Below, one piece after another: positions 1 through 7,351 of a stretch of DNA of 64,000 nucleotides (position 1 is the stretch's first letter; every line of letters begins with the position of its first letter). Origin of the DNA: Cognatishimia maritima. GTDB lineage: Bacteria > Pseudomonadota > Alphaproteobacteria > Rhodobacterales > Rhodobacteraceae. Under the pieces are notes generated by a model. It did no database searches and was not told where the DNA came from. It saw nothing but the letters and a program-made list of their open reading frames with translations. The translations under genes were made by a program, and so were the position numbers. The stretch is taken from positions 713,049 through 777,048 of the forward strand of contig NZ_FQWM01000001.1 in NCBI RefSeq assembly GCF_900129685.1, written 5' to 3'.

Positions 1-1135
1 CATAGCATATCAGGACCAAAGCACGCCCTAAGGGGCCAAGGTCCATCAGATCAGCCGTTGACCCTGCCGAGAAGCCACGCCCCTCAGATGCAGCCAGCCC
101 GTGAATACCGAGTTGCGCGAGCCAGTCGCCAAAAGGCACGTATTCACCAAAGGGGACAAGGTGCTGTTTGTCGTAGGTCTGGGTGATCTCGCCTTTTTCA
201 TTCGTCAGGACCGCCGCGTTATACAGTCTGAACCCCTCAAACCGATTGGCCCCGATAACCATGGGGGTGCCGTTTGTGGCACTGGCGATCTCGGCCAATA
301 TGTCTGCCCCGCCCGGCAATGATGCGGGCAGGCTTGTTTCTGGCCAAACGATCAGATCAGGCGCCCCAGGTGCCGTGCTGAAGTCCAAGGCGCGATCATA
401 AAAGACCTGAATGTAGTCTGGGTCCCACTTCAGATGCTGGGGCGCATTGGGTTGGACTAGGCGGACGGTTGCGGCGTTTGCATCTGGAGAGATCGCCGTT
501 TCGCTGGCCGGTAGGGGCCAAAGCAACGCGGTACCAATCATGGCAGAAACAAGCGCTAGTTTGCGTGTGCCCCCGCGAGCGCAGATTGATTGCGAAAGCG
601 CAAAAGCGGTTGCCAGAAAAAGCAGATTGACCCCATGAGAACCAACAAGTGCTGCCCCCTGCCCGAGCCATGTATCCACTGCCCCGTAGGCAGGCATCGC
701 CCATGGAAAACCTGTGAAGACATAGGCGCGCGCTAATTCCGCAAGCGGCATGGTCATCAACAAAGCGATGGACCCAAGCCGGTGTGAAATCGCAAAGGCC
801 ACACCCCAAAACAGCGCCAGTCCGCCCGCCATGAACAGCACCGCAAAGGGTGCCATCCACGCATGGCGCGCGGCATCAACCAGAAAGGGAGAGACCAGCC
901 AATGCAGGCTCAGAACGAAATAACCAAGACCAAAGCGCCATCCGATCCATGCGGCACCGCGCATCGTCGCAGCACGCCGCAGGGAATAGAAGCCCAAAGC
1001 GAAACCGATCAAAGACACAAGCGGCACCCCAAACGGGGCTTGCCCCAGGCTGGCGATCAGCCCGAGGGCAAAAGGGAACCGCAGTAGCAGTTCCCAGTTC
1101 AGTGTAAAAGGTTCAGCTTTCTTATTCCGCCACAT
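1..1135 (-). CDS. lnt: Apolipoprotein N-acyltransferase, partial (3' end outside window)
   Basis: Lnt transfers the third acyl chain onto the N-terminal cysteine of lipoproteins in the inner membrane. The frame opens with ATG at 1135 and stays open to base 1, giving 378 codons; the C-terminus lies beyond the window. The N-terminal half is a series of hydrophobic helices, followed by a nitrilase-type domain. All three catalytic residues of the family are visible: Glu266 in WPET, Lys323 in YDKQHLVPFGEY and Cys377 in ICY, just before the cut. The start overlaps the end of corC by 14 nt, as expected for the conserved phoH-ybeY-corC-lnt order. Family assignment is near certain; the start is the only ATG close to the first conserved residues. 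Confidence 0.93.
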   Translation of the reverse strand, partial: MWRNKKAEPFTLNWELLLRFPFALGLIASLGQAPFGVPLVSLIGFALGFYSLRRAATMRGAAWIGWRFGLGYFVLSLHWLVSPFLVDAARHAWMAPFAVLFMAGGLALFWGVAFAISHRLGSIALLMTMPLAELARAYVFTGFPWAMPAYGAVDTWLGQGAALVGSHGVNLLFLATAFALSQSICARGGTRKLALVSAMIGTALLWPLPASETAISPDANAATVRLVQPNAPQHLKWDPDYIQVFYDRALDFSTAPGAPDLIVWPETSLPASLPGGADILAEIASATNGTPMVIGANRFEGFRLYNAAVLTNEKGEITQTYDKQHLVPFGEYVPFGDWLAQLGIHGLAASEGRGFSAGSTADLMDLGPLGRALVLICY

Positions 1136-2021
1136 GCTGCTGCGCTTCGGTCAGCAGGACCCGCAGGCGCTTGATCCGGCGCGGGTCGGCGTCGACGACT
1201 TCAAATTCGGTACCATCCGGGTGCACGACCAATTCGCCCCGCGCAGGCACACGGCCTGCCAGCATGAACACAAGTCCGCCGAGGGTATCGACCTCTTCAG
1301 CGTCGATGTCTTCATGCGCACTGAGGGATCGCCCGATTTCACCTTCGAACTCTTCCAGCGGTGCCTTGGCAAGCGCGTTGAAACAGCCCGGCGCTTCCTC
1401 GACCCACAGGACGTCCTCGGCCTGATCGTGTTCGTCTTCGATCTCGCCGACGACCTGTTCAATCAGGTCTTCGATGGTCACAAGGCCATCCACGCCACCG
1501 TATTCATCGATCACCAGCGCCATATGCCGTCGTTCGGTCTGCATCTTGGTCAGCAAAACACCAATCGGCATCGAAGGCGGCACAAACAGCAAGGGGCGCA
1601 CCAAGGCGCGCAGCACAAACTGCCCGCTAGAGCCGTTGAAACCAAATTTCAGCGCCAAATCCTTGAGATGCAAAAAGCCGACCGGCGTATCCAATGTGCC
1701 GTCATAGACCGGCAGACGGGTGAACCCGCTGGTACGGAAGGCATCCACAACTTCATCAAGGTCCATGGTCGCTGCAAGCGCGACAATGTCGGCCTTGGGC
1801 ACAGCCACATCTTCAACCCGCATACGGCGCAGGTTGATCATGCCCGGCACCGGAGCGAACAATCTTTCCTGTTCAGGGTTTTGCGCATCCTCGCCTGCAT
1901 CGGCAGGGCTGATCGCTTCGATCAGACGGCGGAAAAATCCTCCGCCCGTGTCATTCTCTGTCGTGGTCTCAACTTGCGCGCTTTGCGCTGCGCTAGAGGA
2001 CCCGTCGGTACTGTCGCCCAT
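1122..2021 (-). CDS. corC: CorC/HlyC-family CBS domain protein (YbeX)
   Basis: A 299-residue soluble protein of the hemolysin/CorC family, usually linked to magnesium and cobalt efflux. After an acidic, Ser-rich N-terminus come two CBS motifs (roughly residues 70-125 and 130-190, the second containing DEYGGVDGLVTIEDL) and a C-terminal transporter-associated CorC_HlyC domain ending in LRVLLTE. It has no membrane domain, so it is the CorC type rather than the CNNM type. It lies 21 nt downstream of ybeY and overlaps lnt, consistent with one operon. The precise biochemical role of this family is not settled. Confidence 0.9.
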   Translation of the reverse strand: MGDSTDGSSSAAQSAQVETTTENDTGGGFFRRLIEAISPADAGEDAQNPEQERLFAPVPGMINLRRMRVEDVAVPKADIVALAATMDLDEVVDAFRTSGFTRLPVYDGTLDTPVGFLHLKDLALKFGFNGSSGQFVLRALVRPLLFVPPSMPIGVLLTKMQTERRHMALVIDEYGGVDGLVTIEDLIEQVVGEIEDEHDQAEDVLWVEEAPGCFNALAKAPLEEFEGEIGRSLSAHEDIDAEEVDTLGGLVFMLAGRVPARGELVVHPDGTEFEVVDADPRRIKRLRVLLTEAQQHVAE

Positions 2022-2042
2022 CTTACCTTTCCAATTGGGGGG

Positions 2043-2540
2043 CTACCCCGTTATGTCCCTATATGGGTCAGCGATACCCATTTTGCCAAGTATCTTCGTT
2101 TCCAGAGCTTCCATCAAAGTGGCATCTTGGTCACGGATATGATCATAGCCCAACAAATGTAGAATACCGTGTACCAATAAGTGCGTCACGTGATCTTCGA
2201 ATCTTTTCCCAGCGTCGCGCGCTTCGCGATCACAGGTTTCAAAAGCAATCGCGATGTCGCCAAGTTCCGGGTCCGGACCTTCGGGAGATGCGGGATGGGT
2301 GCCGTCTACCTCTGCGCCGCGTTCCTCTGACGGCCAGGAAAGCACATTTGTCGGCGTGGGTTTTTCACGAAATTCGGCGTTGAGCTCCGCAATACGCGCG
2401 TCATCGCAGGCCATGATGCAGATTTCCCAATCCGCATCCAAGCCCAAGGCCGCAAAGACACCCATCGCCGCTTTGTCTGCCAAAGCATCCAAACCCACGT
2501 CTGCCCAACGGGCATCTTCAATGATCACATCCACCGTCAT
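2043..2540 (-). CDS. ybeY: Endoribonuclease YbeY (16S rRNA maturation)
   Basis: A 165-residue metal-dependent endoribonuclease acting in 16S rRNA 3'-end maturation and ribosome quality control. The zinc motif HGxxHLxGYDH is present, with His124, His128 and His134. The open frame extends upstream to 2720 inside phoH. The start is placed at ATG 2540 (MTVDVIIEDA) because that gives the normal family length and removes a low-complexity extension with no family resemblance. It sits 22 nt after phoH and 21 nt before corC. No strong ribosome binding site is visible, so translation may be coupled to phoH. Confidence 0.93.
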   Translation of the reverse strand: MTVDVIIEDARWADVGLDALADKAAMGVFAALGLDADWEICIMACDDARIAELNAEFREKPTPTNVLSWPSEERGAEVDGTHPASPEGPDPELGDIAIAFETCDREARDAGKRFEDHVTHLLVHGILHLLGYDHIRDQDATLMEALETKILGKMGIADPYRDITG

Positions 2541-2562
2541 TGGCGCGCCATACAGCGAGTCG

Positions 2563-3609
2563 TCAGTTCCGACGAGTGGTATTTCGCTCGACCATCGCTT
2601 TTTCGGCGTCCGCATCATATGCCTTGATGATCGCGGCAACCAATGGGTGGCGGACGACGTCATCTGCGGTGAAATAGTTAAAGCTGATGCCTTTGGTACC
2701 TCTGAGCAAACGTTCAGCATCGGCCAACCCCGACTGCACGCCGCGCGGCAGGTCCACCTGTGATCGGTCGCCGGTGATGGCCATGCGGCTGCCTTCGCCC
2801 AGACGGGTCAGGAACATCTTCATCTGCATGGTGCTGGCGTTCTGCGCTTCGTCCAGAACAACGAAAGCATTCGCCAAAGTCCGACCCCGCATAAAGGCCA
2901 GCGGCGCAATTTCGATGCGTTTTTCTTCGATCAGCTTGGCCAGCATCTTACCTGGCAGAAAATCATTCAGCGCATCATAAAGCGGCTGCATATAGGGATC
3001 GACTTTGTCTTTCATGTCGCCCGGCAGATAGCCCAGCTTTTCGCCCGCCTCGACGGCAGGACGCGACAGGATGATCCGGTCGACCTCGCCCGAGATGAAC
3101 ATGCTGACACCCACCGCCACCGCGAGATAGGTTTTGCCCGTCCCTGCAGGGCCGATGCCAAAGGCGAGTTCGTTTTGAAAAAGGCTTTGGACATAGGCCT
3201 TTTGGGCGTCAGTCCGCGGTTCAACATGTTTCTTGCGGGTTTTGATTTCGACAGGACCGCCCTTAAACATCTCAAGCTGGTCGCCATCGCGGACGCCTGT
3301 GCCTTTTTCGGCCTGACCCATGCGGATCTCACGGTCGATATCGCCGGGTTCCACAGCTTTGCCGCTTTCCAAACGTTCATAGAGGGCTTGCAGAATGTCG
3401 CGTGCCTTGGCCTGCAGGGCCTCTTCGCCGTGGATCGCAAGCATATTGCCGCGCCGGATGATCTGAACACTCAGCTTCTGCTCTATGTCCGCCAGGTTGC
3501 GGTCAAACTCTCCGCAGAGGTCAATCAACAGACGATTATCCGGGAATTCCATCAGAACTTCGGCGATGGCTTCGGTGACGGGCGGTGGGGTCAGGGCGCT
3601 GGTGGCCAA
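2563..3609 (-). CDS. phoH: PhoH family ATPase (YbeZ)
   Basis: A PhoH/YbeZ-type P-loop ATPase that works with YbeY in RNA metabolism. GPAGTGKT (Walker A) and VVLDEAQN (Walker B) are intact, about 95 residues apart. The open frame reaches 3672, but a TTG at 3609 is preceded by AGGAG (3620-3616) at a 6-nt spacing. It also gives a normal short leader before the conserved EFPDNRLLIDL segment, so the 348-residue product from TTG is preferred. A hairpin terminator of the upstream unit (3709-3739) lies close by, so the phoH promoter probably falls in the roughly 100 nt between. The start is an inference; the family is certain. Confidence 0.92.
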   Translation of the reverse strand: MATSALTPPPVTEAIAEVLMEFPDNRLLIDLCGEFDRNLADIEQKLSVQIIRRGNMLAIHGEEALQAKARDILQALYERLESGKAVEPGDIDREIRMGQAEKGTGVRDGDQLEMFKGGPVEIKTRKKHVEPRTDAQKAYVQSLFQNELAFGIGPAGTGKTYLAVAVGVSMFISGEVDRIILSRPAVEAGEKLGYLPGDMKDKVDPYMQPLYDALNDFLPGKMLAKLIEEKRIEIAPLAFMRGRTLANAFVVLDEAQNASTMQMKMFLTRLGEGSRMAITGDRSQVDLPRGVQSGLADAERLLRGTKGISFNYFTADDVVRHPLVAAIIKAYDADAEKAMVERNTTRRN

Positions 3610-3704
3610 ATACTTCTCCTCGCTAAGCGTTCCACTGAGTCTCAGCGTGACAACTTGTGCGCCCCAGCGCAAGTGGGTCTATGCCGAATTTCACAGCGGC
3701 GTTA

Positions 3705-3739
3705 CAAAAAATGCCACCGACAGGGCGTCGATGGCATTT
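3705..3739 (-). terminator. Intrinsic terminator upstream of phoH
   Basis: On the minus strand a long hairpin (AAATGCCA paired with TGGCATTT, plus an inner CGAC/GTCG stem, one mismatch) is followed by six T. It would end transcription from the lipoprotein/OmpA unit and separate it from phoH. Confidence 0.75.
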
Positions 3740-3884
3740 CATTTTCGTCATTTATTTTCATGGGGTTAGAGGGATACTCTGACCCTTGTACTTTCACCCA
3801 ACCTGCCGACGGCAACCGCCTAAGAATTGATCAAACTTGACCCTACGGCAAGGTATGTGGCGCGGTCTGAATCGATCCGAACCT

Positions 3885-4199
3885 TTAGGCCGGATCGTTA
3901 AAGAACGTGCCGTCTTTGTATCCGCCCGTTGCGGTGTTTGGCGGTGCGATGGGGGCGCAAACAGGTTTGCCATAGCGATCAAGCCGCGCATCCATATAGC
4001 CTTCGTTGCCGTCATCGATGATCCAGTGATGGCAGCCGTTCGGGTCAACCCAAATCCCGGCTTTGAGTTCGGTCAGCGGTTTGGCGTCATAGCCACTGTC
4101 GACGGTCTTGTCGGTGATTTCGCCGCCGCTTTCCTCGCCAAAACAGCCCGCCAGCGCGGTAATTGTTACCAAGGCAACGCAGATTTTTCCAAATTTCAT
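3885..4199 (-). CDS. Small lipoprotein with Cys-containing GIWVDP motif
   Basis: A 104-residue protein with a lipoprotein signal: a short basic N-terminus, a hydrophobic stretch and lipobox LAGC with Cys19. Residues 48-81 (GIWVDPNGCHHW to GKPVC) closely match residues 34-67 of the OmpA-like protein encoded immediately upstream, including both cysteines 25 residues apart, which could form a disulfide in the periplasm. The gene starts 12 nt after the OmpA-like gene stops, so the two are very likely co-transcribed. No function is known to me; a role at the envelope near peptidoglycan is inferred only from the partner and the lipid anchor. Confidence 0.75.
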   Translation of the reverse strand: MKFGKICVALVTITALAGCFGEESGGEITDKTVDSGYDAKPLTELKAGIWVDPNGCHHWIIDDGNEGYMDARLDRYGKPVCAPIAPPNTATGGYKDGTFFNDPA

Positions 4200-4211
4200 A
4201 TCCCGTCCCCC

Positions 4212-4751
4212 TTAGCGAATACACATGATTTCAACACGCCGGTTTTCAGCCCGACCTTTGGAGGTCTTGTTGCTGGCACGTGGCATGCGTTCGCCATAGG
4301 CGCGGATGTCGGCGATTTCGGCCCCGGCGCTTTGGCCGACCTTGGCAACGGCAGCCGCCCGGCGGAAGCTGAGCGCCATATTGGCTTCGTCGCTGCCACG
4401 GCTATCGGTGTGGCCCATGACGATGTAATATTGCGCCCCGGCGCTTTGGAAGAATTCTTTGATCTTGGCGCGGCCAGAGGCGCTTAGCCCGGCACTGCCC
4501 GAGGCGAAGAACTGATCGGAACTGAGTTCGCCACACATTTTGCCATCGCGGCAAACCGGAAGGCCCTGTCGTGTGAGGTGCGGGCTCATGTAGCCCTCTG
4601 CCCCGTCGTCCATGACCCAGTGTTCACAGCCATCCGGGTCAACCCAGATGCCTGGCGTGTAATCCTGTGCACGGACGGTTTTCGTTTCCTGTGCAAATGA
4701 AGTGCCGGCGGTCGCCGCCAAGGCGAAGCTGGCGACAACTGCGCCCCGCAT
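4212..4751 (-). CDS. OmpA-like peptidoglycan-binding protein
   Basis: The start is placed at ATG 4751 because it opens a clean signal peptide (MRGAVVASFALAATAG, cleavage likely at SFA/QE), giving 178 residues. The open frame runs to 4841 and a longer product cannot be excluded. After the signal, residues 34-67 hold the same GIWVDP...C...HW..DDG..GYM...C motif as the neighbouring lipoprotein. Residues about 85-178 form an OmpA C-terminal domain, with YIVMGHTDSRGSDEANMALS and a final RAENRRVEI, typical of non-covalent peptidoglycan binding. It forms a two-gene unit with the downstream lipoprotein gene, between miaB and phoH. Confidence 0.8.
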   Translation of the reverse strand: MRGAVVASFALAATAGTSFAQETKTVRAQDYTPGIWVDPDGCEHWVMDDGAEGYMSPHLTRQGLPVCRDGKMCGELSSDQFFASGSAGLSASGRAKIKEFFQSAGAQYYIVMGHTDSRGSDEANMALSFRRAAAVAKVGQSAGAEIADIRAYGERMPRASNKTSKGRAENRRVEIMCIR

Positions 4752-4913
4752 CACCCCACGCGCACCAGCAATGAAGCCTACTGCCACGATAATATCCCCT
4801 GACTGCCCAGACACCCCGCGCAAACCACGAAGCACCCCCAAGTTATGATTATCGTCAGTTTAGCAAAATTTTGAGCGCTGTGAAGAAATAATACTAGATA
4901 TGGTGGTCATACC

Positions 4914-4934
4914 TAGAAAACACGCGCGGCGTGT
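4914..4934 (-). terminator. Probable terminator of miaB
   Basis: The minus strand reads ACACGC-CGC-GCGTGT followed by TTTTC, 34 nt after the miaB stop. The stem is only 6 bp, so it is a moderate candidate. Confidence 0.5.
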
Positions 4935-4967
4935 CTTAGGTGCAGCAGGTCACCCTCGCCCGATGGA

Positions 4968-6293
4968 TCAGGCGATGGCCACGCCTTTCAAGGAGTTTGT
5001 GCCGCTTTCGACAATTTTCACCTTGCGAATATCCCCGATCTGCGCGCCCGACCCGGCCACGTGAACGGCGTGAAGGTAATCAGACTTGCCCACCATTTGA
5101 TCCTCAAACCGGCCTTCTTTTTCAAAAAGAACCGAAACCTCACGTCCGACCATTGCGTCCTGCAGCTCTTTTTGTTGCTGCGATAGCAAGGCTTGCAGGC
5201 GCTGAAGGCGTTCGCTCGCTTCCGCGTCGTCCACCAATGGGCGTTCTGCCGCCGGGGTGCCTGGACGGGTGGAGTATTTGAAGGAATAGGCCTGGCCGTA
5301 TTTGACCTCTTTGATCAAATCGAGCGTCGCCTGAAAATCTTCTTCGGTTTCTTCCGGGAAGCCAACAATGAAGTCGCCTGACAACAACAGATCAGGGCGC
5401 GCGGCGCGGATGCGCTCGATCAGGCGGATGTAGCTTTCTGCGGTGTGGCTGCGGTTCATGCGTTTCAGGATTTTGTCGCTGCCGGATTGCACCGGCAGGT
5501 GAAGGTAAGGCATCAGCTTTGCGCATTCGCCATGGGCCGCGATCAAATCATCCTGCATGTCATTCGGGTGGCTGGTGGTGAAACGGATGCGTTCCAGCCC
5601 GTCAATTTCGTTCAACTTCCAGATCAGATCGGCCAAGGACCATGTGCTGCCGTTCAGCCCAGCGCCGTGGTAGGCGTTGACGTTTTGCCCGAGCAGAGTG
5701 ATCTCACGCACACCGCGTTCGACCAGATCCTGCGCTTCGGAAATCACGCGCTCTGCCGGGCGCGAAACCTCTGCCCCGCGGGTGTAAGGCACCACGCAGA
5801 AAGCACAGAATTTGTCACAGCCTTCCTGTACCGTCAGAAACGCCGCTGGCGCGCGCTTGGCTTTGGAGCGTCCCTTGAGTTTCTCAAACTTATCTTCTTC
5901 AGGGAAATCCGTATCAAGCGCCTTTTCACCGGCACGGGTCTTTTCTTCCATCTCGGGCAGGCGATGATAGGCCTGCGGGCCGACAACCAGATCCACCAAT
6001 GGCTGGCGGCGCATGATTTCCTCGCCTTCAGCCTGCGCGACACAGCCTGCTACACCAATTTTCAGGTCAGGTTTGTCCGCTTTCATACCCTTGAAGCGCC
6101 CGAGTTCAGAATAGACCTTCTCGGCGGCCTTTTCGCGGATGTGGCAGGTGTTCAGCAGGATCATATCCGCGTCTTCGGGTGTTTCCGTCGTCTCATAGCC
6201 TGCCCCGCCCATGGCTTCGGCCATGCGCTCGCTGTCATAGACATTCATCTGGCAGCCATAGGTCTTGATAAACAGTTTCTTGGTATCGGCCAT
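4968..6293 (-). CDS. miaB: tRNA-2-methylthio-N6-dimethylallyladenosine synthase MiaB
   Basis: A radical-SAM methylthiotransferase of 441 residues that adds the 2-methylthio group to i6A37 of tRNA. The UPF0004 domain carries the auxiliary-cluster cysteines Cys14 (KTYGCQMN), Cys50 ([10 protein letters not shown]) and Cys84 (VAGCVAQ). The radical-SAM motif is CDKFCAFC (Cys159, Cys163, Cys166). A C-terminal TRAM domain (about 375-438) ends in GVAIA. As in many proteobacteria it lies near phoH-ybeY-corC-lnt, but here the OmpA/lipoprotein unit is inserted between. It is divergent from the glycosyltransferase-like gene. Confidence 0.96.
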   Translation of the reverse strand: MADTKKLFIKTYGCQMNVYDSERMAEAMGGAGYETTETPEDADMILLNTCHIREKAAEKVYSELGRFKGMKADKPDLKIGVAGCVAQAEGEEIMRRQPLVDLVVGPQAYHRLPEMEEKTRAGEKALDTDFPEEDKFEKLKGRSKAKRAPAAFLTVQEGCDKFCAFCVVPYTRGAEVSRPAERVISEAQDLVERGVREITLLGQNVNAYHGAGLNGSTWSLADLIWKLNEIDGLERIRFTTSHPNDMQDDLIAAHGECAKLMPYLHLPVQSGSDKILKRMNRSHTAESYIRLIERIRAARPDLLLSGDFIVGFPEETEEDFQATLDLIKEVKYGQAYSFKYSTRPGTPAAERPLVDDAEASERLQRLQALLSQQQKELQDAMVGREVSVLFEKEGRFEDQMVGKSDYLHAVHVAGSGAQIGDIRKVKIVESGTNSLKGVAIA

Positions 6294-6381
6294 GATACAG
6301 TTCCCGCAGTTTCAGGGGGCTACCTACATCAGTTTCACACCCGCTTGCAATGCACGTCGATTTCGCCGAGTTTATCCACAA

Positions 6382-7281
6382 ATGAGAGCAGTCACATCCA
6401 ATTCAGACCCTTTGCGGTTCACCTCGTTCCAAGAGCTTTTGGCCACGGACAAATCCCTGATTTCCAAAGGGCCGTTGGCGTTGATCTTTGTGGAAGATGA
6501 AGTTGAAATTGACACCACCCTGCGCCACCACGTCGGGCTGGGTTTTCAGCAGGTCATCGCTTTTATGCCGGCAGCGTTCAAAATGGCCTATGACGTCAGC
6601 GAAGATGTGATCCGTGTCGATTGTGAGCAGACCAGTGGGCAAGCGATGATTGATATGGTCAACCTGGTCGCCAAACAAGCACCGGGCGTTTGGCTGTATT
6701 ATTGCTTTAACGCGGAATATTTACTGTTCCCGTTTTGCGAGACCCGCACCGTTGGCGAGATGCTGCAATTCCATGCACAGGAACGTCGCGCGGCGATGCT
6801 GACCTATGTTGTTGACCTTTACGCGGGCAATCTGTGGGAGCATCCAAATGCGGTCTCGATCGACAACGCGCTGATGGACAAAACGGGCTACTACGCGCTG
6901 TCGCGCCCGGACCCGGAGAACCACAACCACCCTAAAGAGCGGCAGTTGAACTTTTATGGCGGGCTGCGCTGGCGGTTTGAAGAGCATATTCCCGAAGTGC
7001 GCCGCCGGATTGACCGGGTTTCGATATTCCAAGCGACCGAGGGTGTAGAACTTAAGTCTGACTTCACAATGAGTGATGAGGAAATGAACACCTTTGCTTG
7101 CGCATGGCACAACAATCTGACGGCGGCAGTCTGTTCCTTCCGCACCGCCAAGGCGTTGAAAACAAATGCAGGCAGTACCTTTGATATTCAAAGTTTCACC
7201 TGGCACAATACAGTGCCGTTTGAATGGCACTCTCGGCAATTGCTAGATTTGGGGTTGATGGAACCCGGGCAGTGGTTCTGA
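6382..7281 (+). CDS. Glycosyltransferase-2-like protein
   Basis: A 299-residue cytoplasmic protein starting at ATG 6382; a longer frame to 6265 would run into miaB. The segment ALIFVEDEVEIDTTLRHHVGLGFQQVIAF and the later WLYYCFNAEYLLFPF resemble the GT-A fold of family-2-like glycosyltransferases, where the second segment normally reads DADEF. Here Asn110-Ala-Glu112 stand in that position, so metal binding may be altered. There is no signal peptide or membrane helix. No glycan gene lies nearby, so donor and acceptor are unknown. The assignment rests on motif resemblance only. Confidence 0.55.
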   Translation: MRAVTSNSDPLRFTSFQELLATDKSLISKGPLALIFVEDEVEIDTTLRHHVGLGFQQVIAFMPAAFKMAYDVSEDVIRVDCEQTSGQAMIDMVNLVAKQAPGVWLYYCFNAEYLLFPFCETRTVGEMLQFHAQERRAAMLTYVVDLYAGNLWEHPNAVSIDNALMDKTGYYALSRPDPENHNHPKERQLNFYGGLRWRFEEHIPEVRRRIDRVSIFQATEGVELKSDFTMSDEEMNTFACAWHNNLTAAVCSFRTAKALKTNAGSTFDIQSFTWHNTVPFEWHSRQLLDLGLMEPGQWF

Positions 7282-7304
7282 AGAAGCGCCCTACCCGCAA
7301 ATGC

Positions 7305-7334
7305 AAAACGCCGCCCCGAGGGACGGCGTTTTTG
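7305..7334. terminator. Bidirectional terminator
   Basis: AAAACGCCG pairs with CGGCGTTTT around a GC-rich loop, followed by T tracts on the plus strand and TTTTGC on the minus strand. It separates the convergent glycosyltransferase-like and vWA genes. Confidence 0.8.
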
Positions 7335-7351
7335 TTTTGTGGGTACTGCTC

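Noticed and set aside
1134..2162. A 342-codon plus-strand frame over corC and ybeY
   Set aside because: Composition effect; corC and ybeY are clear on the minus strand.
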